Positions 18,436 to 27,233 of a stretch of DNA of 64,000 nt are shown piece by piece. The position numbers and the translations under genes were made by a program. The stretch is from positions 1 through 64,000 of the forward strand of contig NZ_RCNS01000001.1 of the NCBI RefSeq assembly GCF_009725995.1. The letters are read 5' to 3'. Origin of the DNA: Zobellia laminariae (lineage in GTDB: Bacteria > Bacteroidota > Bacteroidia > Flavobacteriales > Flavobacteriaceae). The notes beneath the pieces were generated by a model. That model saw only the letters and a list, made by a program, of their open reading frames with translations, did not search any database and had not been told where the DNA came from. The number at the start of each line of letters is the position of its first letter. Position 1 is the stretch's first letter.

Positions 18436-19329
18436 TTATCTCTTGAAGGGTTTTTTAAACCTTCTCTTATTTTTCATTAATCCGTTGGCAAGAACCGTCA
18501 TTAGGATGATGCCGCCACCCACGTAAAATAAAGGATTCATTTTCTCTGAATCACCCAAAATAAAATACGCCAAAATTATGCCGTAAACAGGCTCTAGATT
18601 AATGGTGAGCATTACTGTATAAGGACTTATATACTTTAATATTTTAACCGATGCAATAAAAGCATAAGCCGTACAGATGGATGCTAATATAAAAAGATAA
18701 AATATATCATCTGATGACAATTGAAAAAACTCTGCGTTAAAGCTCCCCTGAAAAGCTAGAAAAATTGTTAATAGGACTACACCGCTCAATAACTCGTAGA
18801 ACGAGATTACGGATGGCCTTTCTTTCTGAATGAGTTTACCATTTATTAATGAGAAAAGTGCCGAAAGAAATGCTGAAATAAGGGCTAAAACAATACCATA
18901 CAGGTACTGCGTGTCCACTTTAAAAATCAAATAAAGCCCTAACATAACTATAATTCCAAACAGAATTTCATACCAAATCATTTTCCGTTTGTACCAAAAG
19001 GGTTCTATAATTGCCGTAAAAAATGCCCCAGTAGACATGGTGGCCAAGGCGATGGACACATTAGAAACTTTGATCGCCAAAAAAAAGGTGACCCAATGGA
19101 GTGCAATTACAATTCCCGCACCTATTAGGGCCAGTAACATTTTACGTGAAACTTTTAGAGAGTATCTCTTAGCAAATAAATAGAAGAATATGAGTACAGC
19201 TGCAATAAGCATACGATACCAGACCAGAGGCATTGCGTCTAAGGTTATTAATTTACCTAAAACCGCCGTGAAGCCCCAAATGAAAACTATTAAATGTAAG
19301 TGTAGGTAGTTTTTTAACTGTGCCCCCAT
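18436..19329 (-). CDS. EamA/DMT-family transporter
   Basis: 297-residue inner-membrane protein with about ten transmembrane helices in two similar halves (EamA repeats, roughly residues 8-140 and 150-290), ending in a basic KNKRRFKKPFKR tail. DMT transporters export amino acids, nucleotide precursors or other metabolites; the substrate cannot be assigned. It lies 25 bp after the LptF/G-type gene on the same strand and may be co-transcribed with tgt and that permease. Confidence 0.85.
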   Translation of the reverse strand: MGAQLKNYLHLHLIVFIWGFTAVLGKLITLDAMPLVWYRMLIAAVLIFFYLFAKRYSLKVSRKMLLALIGAGIVIALHWVTFFLAIKVSNVSIALATMSTGAFFTAIIEPFWYKRKMIWYEILFGIIVMLGLYLIFKVDTQYLYGIVLALISAFLSALFSLINGKLIQKERPSVISFYELLSGVVLLTIFLAFQGSFNAEFFQLSSDDIFYLFILASICTAYAFIASVKILKYISPYTVMLTINLEPVYGIILAYFILGDSEKMNPLFYVGGGIILMTVLANGLMKNKRRFKKPFKR

Positions 19330-19354
19330 AAAAGCCTTTTTAGACGCCTTAGCG

Positions 19355-20437
19355 TTATCGTTTTGCTTTCTGTAATAAAACTACAGCAAGTATACCAAAA
19401 ATCGTATTAGGAATAAGCACTGCCATGAGAGGTGAAAAACCAGATTGCTCCGCAAGTGTACCAAAAACCTTATCAAAGAAAACAAAGACAAAGGCCACTA
19501 TAATTCCAAAAGCAAGGTTAATCCCCATTCCTCCACGTCTTTTTACAGACGAAACGGCTACTGCTATTATAGTCAAAATAAAAGCTGTTATAGGTAATGC
19601 CCAACGCTTGTATTTTACCAACACATAGGCATTTATATTAGAGGCTCCTTTTAATCTTTGGTCTTTAATAAAGCGGTTAAGCTCAAAGATATTTTTGGTT
19701 TCCGCAGCATAAGACACCGGAGTAAGATCTCCTATTTGAAAAGAAAAAACCGTATCCAGACGACGCTTGGTTTCTACCATGGCCGTATCATTTATTAATT
19801 GTCGCTTTTTATAGGTAGTTAGGCGGTACATACTATCCTTCTCCACATACCTAATATTGGCCGCCGAAATCTTAAAATCAAGTTCATTTTTATCATTGAA
19901 CCTTTCAAAAGTAAAATTGTAACCAATTTGTCTTGCAGGGTCAAAACTACTCACGTAGATGAAATCATTCGCATTTAATTGCGTAAAAATATTGTTGGTT
20001 ACCCGGTCTTGTTTTCCTTTTTTAAGATACTTATACTTAAACTCATTAAAGCCCTTACTAGCATTGGGAACAATAAACATACCCATGAAAAACATAAGAG
20101 TGGCAATGATAGATGCCCCAATAATATAAGGCCTTAAAAACCTAGAATAAGAAACACCTGAACTTAAAATAGCAACAATCTCTGTATTACTGGCCAGTTT
20201 AGAAGTAAAGAAAATAACGGACAGAAAGAGAAAAATAGGAAACAGTAAACTACCTATGTAAATAGTAAAGTTTCCAAAATAGATAAGAATTTCATCCAAT
20301 GGGGCCTCATTAGCCTGCATTTTCCCTATCTGTTCGGCCAAATGCGCCATGATACCTATGGGGATAAATAGCAATATCATCACTGAAAAAGTGATTAAAT
20401 ATCTCTTTAATATATATTTATCCAGTATCGTTAACAC
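19355..20437 (-). CDS. LptF/LptG family permease
   Basis: 360-residue YjgP/YjgQ-family inner-membrane protein. Three transmembrane helices occur in the first ~115 residues, followed by a periplasmic beta-jellyroll-like region (~120-265) and three C-terminal helices. It is part of the ABC exporter that moves lipopolysaccharide from the inner membrane to the Lpt bridge. Whether it is LptF or LptG cannot be told, because only one copy is in the window. The start is a GTG at 20437 that overlaps the tgt stop codon by one base (TAGTG), indicating translational coupling to tgt. Confidence 0.88.
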   Translation of the reverse strand: MLTILDKYILKRYLITFSVMILLFIPIGIMAHLAEQIGKMQANEAPLDEILIYFGNFTIYIGSLLFPIFLFLSVIFFTSKLASNTEIVAILSSGVSYSRFLRPYIIGASIIATLMFFMGMFIVPNASKGFNEFKYKYLKKGKQDRVTNNIFTQLNANDFIYVSSFDPARQIGYNFTFERFNDKNELDFKISAANIRYVEKDSMYRLTTYKKRQLINDTAMVETKRRLDTVFSFQIGDLTPVSYAAETKNIFELNRFIKDQRLKGASNINAYVLVKYKRWALPITAFILTIIAVAVSSVKRRGGMGINLAFGIIVAFVFVFFDKVFGTLAEQSGFSPLMAVLIPNTIFGILAVVLLQKAKR

Positions 20438-21567
20438 TACAATCGTTTATCCATTTGCTTTACCATACGGTCTTTCCACTCTGTAAAATCTCCCGCTAAA
20501 ATATGCTTTCGAGCTTCACGAGTCAACCAAAGATAAAATCCTAGGTTATGAATCGTAGCAATCTGCTTACCCAAGTATTCTTTAGCAATAAACAAATGAC
20601 GCAAGTACGCCTTTGAATACTCAAGGTCTACAAACGTAATACCCATTTCGTCTACAGGAGAAAAATCATCCTCCCACTTTTTATTTTTTATGTTGATGGT
20701 ACCATGAGCGGTAAATAACATTCCATTTCTGGCGTTTCGCGTAGGCATCACACAATCAAACATATCAATTCCCAAGGCTATGTTCTCAAGAATGTTAATT
20801 GGAGTACCTACTCCCATCAAATATCTTGGCTTGTCTTCCGGTAAAATTTCGCAAACCACTTCGGTCATCGCGTACATTTCATCTGCAGGTTCACCAACAG
20901 ATAGACCACCAATGGCGTTACCTTCAGCTCCTACTCCTGCAATATATTCTGCCGAACGTTTTCTTAAGTCTGTATAGGTAGAACCTTGTACAATGGGAAA
21001 AAACGTCTGTGAATAATCATATTCAAAAGGAGTCTTTTCTAAATGCGTAATACAACGCTCCAACCATCTATGGGTCATGTGCATAGACCGCTCCGCATAA
21101 CGATAATCGCAGGGGTAAGGTGTACATTCGTCAAAAGCCATAATGATATCAGCACCAATAACACGCTGAATTTCCATTACATTTTCAGGCGTAAAAAGAT
21201 GCATAGAACCGTCTATGTGCGATTTAAACTTTACGCCTTCTTCTTTTATTTTACGGTTTCCAGAAAGGGAGTATACTTGGTACCCTCCACTATCCGTCAG
21301 GATATTTCTATCCCATCCCATAAATTTGTGAAGACCACCTGCCTTCTTTATAATTTCTGTTTTAGGCCTAAGAAAAAGATGATAGGTATTCCCCAAAATA
21401 ATATCGGGGTTTATATCCTCTTTTAATTCGCGCTGATGCACACTTTTTACGGAACCAACGGTTCCAACAGGCATGAATATAGGGGTTTCTATTGCTCCAT
21501 GATCGGTAACCATAGTTCCTGCACGGGCTTTACTTTTAGGGTCTGTGTGGTGTAAGTTAAATTTCAA
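20437..21567 (-). CDS. tgt: tRNA-guanine transglycosylase (TTG start)
   Basis: 376-residue enzyme that exchanges guanine 34 for preQ1 in tRNAs with GUN anticodons, the key step of queuosine synthesis. Family motifs include ETPIFMPVGT, GNTYHL, LTDSGGYQV, FDECTPYP and VMPTRNARNG. The frame is open to an ATG at 21603, but the -7 promoter element TATCTTTG lies inside that extension. The TTG at 21567 gives the standard KFNLHHTDPKSKARAG beginning and is chosen. The C-terminal zinc-site region normally reads CxC..C..H. The sequence here has no clear CxCxxC there, which deserves a check, although the family block before it is complete. Confidence 0.93.
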   Translation of the reverse strand: MKFNLHHTDPKSKARAGTMVTDHGAIETPIFMPVGTVGSVKSVHQRELKEDINPDIILGNTYHLFLRPKTEIIKKAGGLHKFMGWDRNILTDSGGYQVYSLSGNRKIKEEGVKFKSHIDGSMHLFTPENVMEIQRVIGADIIMAFDECTPYPCDYRYAERSMHMTHRWLERCITHLEKTPFEYDYSQTFFPIVQGSTYTDLRKRSAEYIAGVGAEGNAIGGLSVGEPADEMYAMTEVVCEILPEDKPRYLMGVGTPINILENIALGIDMFDCVMPTRNARNGMLFTAHGTINIKNKKWEDDFSPVDEMGITFVDLEYSKAYLRHLFIAKEYLGKQIATIHNLGFYLWLTREARKHILAGDFTEWKDRMVKQMDKRL

Positions 21568-21584
21568 AATATTATTTATGGGCG

Positions 21585-21592
21585 CAAAGATA
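21585..21592 (-). promoter_or_regulatory. tgt -7 promoter element
   Basis: TATCTTTG on the minus strand, followed by the GCGCCC often seen at flavobacterial start sites. It leaves about 10-12 nt of leader before the TTG at 21567 and shows that the upstream ATG is not used. The -33 element is not well conserved. Confidence 0.6.
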
Positions 21593-21797
21593 AACAACTG
21601 CATAGCATAAAAGCCTTAACGAAAAAATAAAGTTTGTCGCTCGTTTTTGCATCAACTTGCCAAAATACTCTTTGGTAGTGAGTACTAGTAACTTTGCCAT
21701 TATTTTGAATAAATAAACCGCTAATGCTCAAAACATTGCAATCTGTTGCTTTTATCACTCTTTTTTTTATTTGAGGGCAAAAATAAACAAGGTGCGA

Positions 21798-21829
21798 TTT
21801 GTATTCCCAAAAGATTGCGATTACATTTG
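21798..21829 (+). promoter_or_regulatory. Transketolase operon promoter
   Basis: TTTG at 21798-21801, a 20-nt spacer and TACATTTG at 21822-21829: a full-consensus Bacteroidota promoter. It excludes the in-frame upstream ATG at 21746 and supports translation from 21857. Confidence 0.75.
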
Positions 21830-21856
21830 AAAACTACTAAAAACGAACATTTACAA

Positions 21857-22702
21857 ATGGCAAAATTAGACGAACTACAAGATATCGTAGTACAGACCCG
21901 AAGGGACATTCTACGTATGGTACATAAAGTAAATTCAGGTCACCCAGGAGGTTCTTTGGGTTGTACTGAATTTTTGGTCGCGCTTTATAATGAAGCAATG
22001 GACCTTAAAGAAGGTTTTGATATGGATGGTAAGGACGAAGATCTTTTCTTCCTTTCAAACGGTCACATATCACCTGTTTTTTACAGTGTTTTGGCAAGAA
22101 AAGGCTATTTCCCTGTAGAAGAATTAAACACATTCCGTTTATTGAATTCTCGTCTACAAGGACACCCAACTACACATGAAGGGCTACCCGGTATTCGTGT
22201 AGCTTCTGGTTCATTGGGCCAAGGTATGTCTGTTGCAATAGGTGCTGCATTAGGAAAAAAATTGAACGGTGATGACAAATTAGTATACAGTCTTCACGGC
22301 GATGGCGAACTTCAAGAAGGCCAAAACTGGGAAGCTATTATGTATGCTGCCGGTAATAAAGTAGATAACTTAATTTCTACTGTTGACAGAAACGGGCAAC
22401 AAATTGATGGTCCTACAGAAGAAATACTTCCGTTAGGGAACCTAAAAGAAAAATTCGAAGTTTTTGGATGGGATGTTTTAGAAGTTGCAGAAGGAAATAA
22501 TCTTGAAGCAATAGTGAACGCACTTAAAGAAGCCAAAAGCAGAACAGGTAAAGGAAAACCTGTATGTATCATTTTAGATACAATGATGGGTAATGGTGTA
22601 GATTTTATGATGCATACACACGCATGGCACGGTAAGGCGCCTAGTGATGAGCAACTGGAGAATGCTTTAGGACAGAATCCTGAAACTTTAGGCGACTATT
22701 AA
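21857..22702 (+). CDS. Transketolase, N-terminal (TPP-binding) subunit
   Basis: 281-residue subunit of a split transketolase, which moves two-carbon units in the pentose phosphate pathway. It holds the pyrophosphate-binding half: SGHPGGSLG near residue 30, HGDGELQEGQNWE with the GDG...N metal/TPP motif around residue 150, and a C-terminal THAWHGKAP. The start ATG at 21857 gives MAKLDELQD. An upstream ATG at 21746 is ruled out by the promoter at 21798-21829. The gap to the second subunit is 63 bp and contains a TTTCCG/CGGAAA hairpin. Confidence 0.93.
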   Translation: MAKLDELQDIVVQTRRDILRMVHKVNSGHPGGSLGCTEFLVALYNEAMDLKEGFDMDGKDEDLFFLSNGHISPVFYSVLARKGYFPVEELNTFRLLNSRLQGHPTTHEGLPGIRVASGSLGQGMSVAIGAALGKKLNGDDKLVYSLHGDGELQEGQNWEAIMYAAGNKVDNLISTVDRNGQQIDGPTEEILPLGNLKEKFEVFGWDVLEVAEGNNLEAIVNALKEAKSRTGKGKPVCIILDTMMGNGVDFMMHTHAWHGKAPSDEQLENALGQNPETLGDY

Positions 22703-22765
22703 AATTCCGCAACTATCTTAAAATTTTAGATTTCCGCTTGACGGAAACGACAAAAACGAAACAAA

Positions 22766-23719
22766 ATGACAAAATATATAGATCAAGGAAAAAATGATAC
22801 TCGAAGTGGCTACGGAGAAGCCATGACAGAGTTGGGAAGAACCAATCCTAATGTCGTAGCCCTTTGTGCTGATTTAATTGGATCATTAAAAATCCAACCT
22901 TTTATTGATGAGAACCCAGAGAGATTCTTTCAAATAGGTATTGCCGAGGCCAACATGATGGGTATTGCTGCCGGTCTTACTATTGGAGGTAAAATTCCTT
23001 TTGCAAGTACTTTTGCCAACTTTGCTACAGGTAGAGTTTACGACCAGATTCGCCAATCTATTGCTTACTCTGGTAAAAACGTTAAAATATGTGCATCTCA
23101 CGCAGGTGTAACCCTTGGTGAAGATGGTGCTACACACCAGATTTTAGAAGACATAGGTATGATGAAAATGCTTCCGGGCATGACTGTTATAAACCCTTGT
23201 GATTTTAACCAGACGAAAGCCGCTACATTAGCAATAGCTGATTATGAAGGCCCTGTTTACTTACGTTTTGGGAGACCAAAAGTAGCTAACTTTACCCCTG
23301 TTGATCAAAAGTTTGAAATTGGTAAAGCCCTTATGCTTAGTGAAGGTACAGATGTTACCATCATTGCTACAGGACATTTAGTTTGGGAAGCTTTAATAGC
23401 TGCCGAAAGATTAGAGGAACAAGGTATCTCTGCAGAGGTAATAAACTTTCACACCATCAAACCTTTTGATGAGGAAGCTTTATTAAAATCTGTTAAAAAA
23501 ACAGGTTGTGTTGTTTCTGCAGAAGAGCATAATTTCTTAGGCGGACTTGGCGAGAGTGTTGCTAGAACCCTTACTGTTCATAATCCTGTACCACAAGAGT
23601 TTGTTGCAACGCAAGATACTTTTGGTGAAAGCGGAACTCCAGAGCAACTTATGGAGAAATACGGACTAAACAATAAAGCTATTGAGAAGGCCGTTTTAAA
23701 GGTATTGAAAAGGAAATAA
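22766..23719 (+). CDS. Transketolase, C-terminal subunit
   Basis: 317-residue partner of the preceding gene. It contains the pyrimidine-binding domain (RSGYGEAMTELG, then GIAEANMMGIAAGL with the catalytic glutamate; GEDGATHQ) and the C-terminal transketolase domain (GTDVTIIATGHLV, GCVVSAEEHN). Two-gene transketolases of this type are widespread in Bacteroidota. Both halves are needed for one active site at the subunit interface. Confidence 0.93.
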   Translation: MTKYIDQGKNDTRSGYGEAMTELGRTNPNVVALCADLIGSLKIQPFIDENPERFFQIGIAEANMMGIAAGLTIGGKIPFASTFANFATGRVYDQIRQSIAYSGKNVKICASHAGVTLGEDGATHQILEDIGMMKMLPGMTVINPCDFNQTKAATLAIADYEGPVYLRFGRPKVANFTPVDQKFEIGKALMLSEGTDVTIIATGHLVWEALIAAERLEEQGISAEVINFHTIKPFDEEALLKSVKKTGCVVSAEEHNFLGGLGESVARTLTVHNPVPQEFVATQDTFGESGTPEQLMEKYGLNNKAIEKAVLKVLKRK

Positions 23720-23767
23720 CAATGGTATCGTTTTTGATACTGTTGTGGTATTAAAAAACGAGAACAT

Positions 23768-24361
23768 ATGAGAAAAACACTCCTTACAGCAGTTTTTGCT
23801 TTAGTAAGCATTGCTGCATTTTCGCAGAAAGATTTGGTTAAAATTGGTGTTAAGGCCGGTCTTAACTACAGCGCTAACGGTGACTATTTTGAATCCATAG
23901 GCGATGCCGCTAAAGACCCTGACCGAAAAATGGGCTACCACGTAGGCCTCTTCGGGAAGATTGGCTTAAACCGTATTTACTTTAGACCTGAATTGGTGTA
24001 TACCAAAACTAAGTCTGATTATAGCGGTGATGATTTTGATATCAGCAAATTGGATATGCCTTTATTAGTAGGCGTTAAAGTAATTGGTCCGTTACGTGTT
24101 TTTGCAGGTCCTTCGTTTCAATATATTCTTGATACTGAATTTGATGGTATCTCTATAGATGATGTTGAAAACAATTTTAGTGTAGGGGCCAATATAGGTG
24201 CAGGAGTAGATTTAGGTAAACTAGGTATTGATATTAGATATGAAAGAGGCTTCAACAGTAACGAAGCTAGTTTTATTAACACTAATATTACCGAGCTAGG
24301 CCCAAGTCGTGTAGATACTAGACCAGACCAACTAATCGTAAGTTTATCTTTGACGTTATAA
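23768..24361 (+). CDS. Outer-membrane beta-barrel (porin-like) protein
   Basis: 197-residue exported protein with a signal peptide (RKTLLTAVFALVSIAAFSQ, cut near residue 19) and alternating hydrophobic strands of an eight-stranded barrel (IGVKAGLNYS, RIYFRPELVYT, FAGPSFQYIL, NIGAGVDLG, DIRYERGF). It ends VSLSLTL, suitable for BAM insertion. It belongs to the PorT/outer-membrane-beta-barrel group common in Flavobacteria. Role unknown. It is 48 bp after the transketolase gene and shares its direction, with a strong terminator after it. Confidence 0.85.
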   Translation: MRKTLLTAVFALVSIAAFSQKDLVKIGVKAGLNYSANGDYFESIGDAAKDPDRKMGYHVGLFGKIGLNRIYFRPELVYTKTKSDYSGDDFDISKLDMPLLVGVKVIGPLRVFAGPSFQYILDTEFDGISIDDVENNFSVGANIGAGVDLGKLGIDIRYERGFNSNEASFINTNITELGPSRVDTRPDQLIVSLSLTL

Positions 24362-24376
24362 AGAAACTGTTATTAT

Positions 24377-24416
24377 AAAAAGAAAGCCCGAAACATAAGT
24401 TTCGGGCTTTCTTTTT
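24377..24416. terminator. Bidirectional terminator
   Basis: AAAAGAAAGCCCGAAAC (24378-24394) pairs with GTTTCGGGCTTTCTTTT (24399-24415) over an ATAA loop. It has T-rich sequence on the right and A-rich on the left, so it ends both the barrel-protein gene and the convergent FKBP gene. Confidence 0.9.
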
Positions 24417-24437
24417 TATTTGAAAAAATTTTCTCTT

Positions 24438-25286
24438 TTAATCAGCATCTAAATAATCAGGAAAACCATCATCGTCTGCATCATCATTAAACAAATAACC
24501 ATCACCGTTCGTGTCTTCTTCTATTGAAGGAATACCATCACCATCATGATCTGTTTGATTAACAGCATACATATCTAACTTAAATATAAGCGGACTGTAA
24601 GCAGGGATAGATGTTCTTTCGATATTATAATATCCTAATCCAGATGGAAAAATAAACATACCTATACCATAATCCTCAACTGAGTATGTACCATCTTCTT
24701 CATTTACTACCGCTGGCTTTCCTCCTTTAATAAGAGCTGCCCCTTCTGAAAAGCCTCTTGCAGCAGTTCCCGTAAATGTTGAAGTTGCCGGTGCTTGCAA
24801 ACTAGCCAGATCAAACCAAAGTGGGAAGTCTACATTATTTTCATCAAACACAGTACCATCAATAAGATTTCCTGAATAGCGAACAAAAGCAGAATCTGCA
24901 ACACTTAAAGCTTCACCTAAGCCCTCTCTCACCTCTAGATAGTACATTGTATGTGCTACAGTAGTTTCCTCTCCAGAAATCAAGAAATGACTAGATGGCA
25001 CATCCACTTTAATTGGAACAGCATCTTCCAAAAGTGTCCTTTTATCAGCATCCCCTTCACCTATTTCCATCACCTCAATTTGGTAATCAAAATCTTCAGA
25101 CGGATTTTTAAACTCTTCGTAATTGTAATAATGTGTTTTAAGATATGTTTGAATCTCCGCTTCATCTTCCGCCAACACCTCACTTAAAGGGCGTGCAGGC
25201 TCAACGGTAGTACCATCATCATCATTATTACAAGACCCTAATACAACTACTAACGCCGATAAGGCAACTATTCGATTCAATTTCAT
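24438..25286 (-). CDS. FKBP-type peptidyl-prolyl isomerase lipoprotein with calcium-binding-like tail
   Basis: 282-residue lipoprotein (start chosen at the ATG giving MKLNRIVALSA; lipobox VVLGSC near residue 19, then NNDDD). The central region (about residues 105-245) resembles the FKBP fold: ADSAFVRYSGNLIDGTVFDEN, FSEGAALIKGG, GIGMFIFPSGLGY. Similar proteins in gliding Flavobacteria assist folding of outer-membrane proteins. The C-terminal ~40 residues are acidic aspartate-rich repeats (DHDGDGIPS, DTNGDGY, DADDDGFPDYLDAD), like thrombospondin type-3 calcium-binding repeats. A longer frame begins at 25316 but lacks a proper lipoprotein signal start. Confidence 0.85.
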   Translation of the reverse strand: MKLNRIVALSALVVVLGSCNNDDDGTTVEPARPLSEVLAEDEAEIQTYLKTHYYNYEEFKNPSEDFDYQIEVMEIGEGDADKRTLLEDAVPIKVDVPSSHFLISGEETTVAHTMYYLEVREGLGEALSVADSAFVRYSGNLIDGTVFDENNVDFPLWFDLASLQAPATSTFTGTAARGFSEGAALIKGGKPAVVNEEDGTYSVEDYGIGMFIFPSGLGYYNIERTSIPAYSPLIFKLDMYAVNQTDHDGDGIPSIEEDTNGDGYLFNDDADDDGFPDYLDAD

Positions 25287-25363
25287 CAATTCATTTTTAC
25301 AGCCGGCAAGATACAATTTTCCCTTATTTTTGTAGAGAGCCTTAACAAAGATTTTTAATAGTT

Positions 25364-25765
25364 ATGCGAATTGATAAGTACTTGTGGAGTACCCGTTACT
25401 TTAAGACCCGAAACATTGCTTCTACAGCCTGTAAAAAAGGTCAGGTTAGAATTAATGAACAAGTAGCCAAACCGTCCAGAGAAGTGTACCCAATGGATAA
25501 AATTATCGTAAGAAAGGATCAGATAAATCTTGAACTTACGGTTTTAGACATTCCAAAAAGCAGAGTGGGAGCCAAATTGGTATCTATTTATAGAACGGAC
25601 ACCACTCCAAAAGAAGCTTTTGAACATAATGAGCTTTTAAAACAAGCTAAAGAACATTACCGAAAGCAAGGAACTGGTAGACCCACCAAGAAGGACCGTC
25701 GTGATATTGAAGACTATTTAGAGGATCCAGATTCAACTCCAGATGATTTAAAGAGCATAGAATAA
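25364..25765 (+). CDS. S4-domain RNA-binding protein (Hsp15-like)
   Basis: 133-residue basic protein starting MRIDKYLWSTRYFKTR, the S4 domain of the Hsp15/RlbA group (residues ~1-60, with KKGQVRINEQVAKPS). E. coli Hsp15 rescues stalled 50S subunits carrying peptidyl-tRNA. The C-terminal half is charged and ends in an acidic stretch. A -7 element TATTTTTG at 25325-25332 precedes it by about 30 nt. Confidence 0.88.
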   Translation: MRIDKYLWSTRYFKTRNIASTACKKGQVRINEQVAKPSREVYPMDKIIVRKDQINLELTVLDIPKSRVGAKLVSIYRTDTTPKEAFEHNELLKQAKEHYRKQGTGRPTKKDRRDIEDYLEDPDSTPDDLKSIE

Positions 25766-25818
25766 AAAAGAGCAAATTTATACTTAGTTGGCTATCTTTG
25801 ATATGAAAATACCCATTT

Positions 25819-26316
25819 ATGGAAAATAAAATACTTACGCACCAGCAAATTCAACATAAAATAGAACGCATTGCCTACCAGATATACGAGGCTAATGTTG
25901 AAGAAAAGGAAATTATCATAGCTGGCATTGATGGCGGGGGACTAAATTTTGCTAAAAAATTACAACGTGTTCTTAAAAAAGTAACCGATGCCGAGATTAC
26001 ACTTTGCAAGGTTCTAATGGACAAAACAAATCCTTTAAAAAGCGGCGTACAGACCTCTATTCCAGAATCAGAATACGTAAATAAATCTATTGTTTTAGTT
26101 GATGATGTTCTTAACTCTGGCACTACGCTAATCTATGGCGTTCACCATTTCTTAAAAACACCGCTCAAACAACTAAAGACTGCGGTTCTAGTAAATAGGA
26201 ATCACAAAAAGTATCCTGTAAAAGCAGATTATAAAGGTATTTCCCTATCCACTTCATTGCAAGAGCATGTTCACGTACAGTTTCAAGCTAAAAATGATAT
26301 GGTCTATTTAGACTAG
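25819..26316 (+). CDS. Phosphoribosyltransferase (PyrR-like)
   Basis: 165-residue type I phosphoribosyltransferase. The PRPP-binding motif VLVDDVLNSGTT is intact near residues 93-104, and an early GIDGGGLNFA forms the PPi loop. Overall it resembles the PyrR/uracil PRTase group, but its nucleobase cannot be read from sequence. The promoter element TATCTTTG at 25793-25800 sits just upstream. The 3' end overlaps the convergent shikimate kinase gene by 9 bp. Confidence 0.85.
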   Translation: MENKILTHQQIQHKIERIAYQIYEANVEEKEIIIAGIDGGGLNFAKKLQRVLKKVTDAEITLCKVLMDKTNPLKSGVQTSIPESEYVNKSIVLVDDVLNSGTTLIYGVHHFLKTPLKQLKTAVLVNRNHKKYPVKADYKGISLSTSLQEHVHVQFQAKNDMVYLD

Positions 26317-26868
26317 TGACTCTTCCATTTCAGCTACAATTTCTTGCGGGTCTTTGGCATCACAGCTAATGACCTTTTTTGCTTGATTGTAATAATAGCT
26401 TCGTTCAAAAAGATGTTTCCCTATAAACTCGGGTAACTCTTCTTCGGCGATGTTCATTACCAAGGGGCGCTCATCTTTCTCTTTTAAAAGTCGTTTAGTT
26501 AATTCAGGTATAGAAACTTTTAGATAGAAAGCATTTTCCGTATTACCTAAAATTGCTTGTATGTTATTTCCATAACATGGCGTACCACCACCTGTAGATA
26601 AGACAAAATCATCTTTTTGGGCAAGTACCTCGTTAAGATATTCATATTCCTTCTTTCTAAAATAAAGCTCGCCTTTATTTTTAAAGATATCAGAAACAGA
26701 CATGCTTTCTGCCTCCTCTATATAATTATCAAGATCTATAAATTCTAGGTCTTTTTTATGGGCCAACAATCTACCAATTGTGCTCTTACCACTCCCCATA
26801 TAACCCAACAATACTATTTTCACAATTTTATTTTGATGTAAAAGTGGCTTATTTTCAGGTGTTTTCAA
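26308..26868 (-). CDS. aroK: Shikimate kinase
   Basis: 186-residue cytosolic kinase of the fifth step of the chorismate pathway, converting shikimate to shikimate-3-phosphate. P-loop GYMGSGKST near residues 23-31, substrate-binding IDLDNYIE, TGGGTPCY, and the lid DERPL are all present. A GTG at 26823, giving VKIVLLGYMGSGKST, would remove 15 residues and match the usual family start better, so the ATG at 26868 is uncertain. The tail overlaps the PRTase gene on the other strand. Confidence 0.93.
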   Translation of the reverse strand: MKTPENKPLLHQNKIVKIVLLGYMGSGKSTIGRLLAHKKDLEFIDLDNYIEEAESMSVSDIFKNKGELYFRKKEYEYLNEVLAQKDDFVLSTGGGTPCYGNNIQAILGNTENAFYLKVSIPELTKRLLKEKDERPLVMNIAEEELPEFIGKHLFERSYYYNQAKKVISCDAKDPQEIVAEMEESLV

Positions 26869-26896
26869 AAAAAAATAAATTTATATTAAAAAGGGC

Positions 26897-26926
26897 TTGG
26901 AAAATAAAGTAATCGACTTATATTTG
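26897..26926 (+). promoter_or_regulatory. tRNA-Lys promoter
   Basis: TTG at 26897-26899, a 19-nt spacer and TATATTTG at 26919-26926, followed by CACCCGC at the start site. This is a consensus Bacteroidota stable-RNA-type promoter. Confidence 0.75.
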
Positions 26927-26962
26927 CACCCGCATTGAGGGAAACATTCCTGATTTGTTATT

Positions 26963-27038
26963 GACCTGGTAGCTCAGTTGGTAGAGCATCTCCCTTTTAA
27001 GGAGAGGGTCCTGGGTTCGAGCCCCAGCCAGGTCACCA
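26963..27038 (+). tRNA. tRNA-Lys (TTT), copy 1
   Basis: The cloverleaf is complete: acceptor GACCTGG/CCAGGTC, D-arm GCTC/GAGC, anticodon stem TCTCC/GGAGA with loop CTTTTAA (anticodon TTT), T-arm CTGGG/CCCAG with TTCGAGC. Discriminator A at 27035, then an encoded CCA (27036-27038). Confidence 0.97.
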
Positions 27039-27049
27039 AATAAATAATA

Positions 27050-27078
27050 GCCTCTTCAACAAAAAAAGAGGCTTTTTT
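27050..27078 (+). terminator. Terminator between the two tRNA-Lys genes
   Basis: GCCTCTT (27050-27056) pairs with AAGAGGC (27066-27072), then T6. The first tRNA is therefore mostly an independent transcript. Confidence 0.85.
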
Positions 27079-27137
27079 ATTTATTTACGTGAGCTGATTT
27101 TTATTTAAATTGAACGCGTATTAGTTTTTGACATTAT

Positions 27138-27213
27138 GACCTGGTAGCTCAGTTGGTAGAGCATCTCCCTTTTAAGGAGAGGGTCCTGGGTTCGAGCCCC
27201 AGCCAGGTCACCA
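27138..27213 (+). tRNA. tRNA-Lys (TTT), copy 2
   Basis: Base-for-base identical to the copy 175 bp upstream, including the encoded CCA (27211-27213). Its upstream sequence is different and its promoter is less clear (a TTTTTG stretch near 27125-27130), so it may rely partly on readthrough. Confidence 0.97.
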
Positions 27214-27233
27214 CATCGGACATAACCCGAGAC

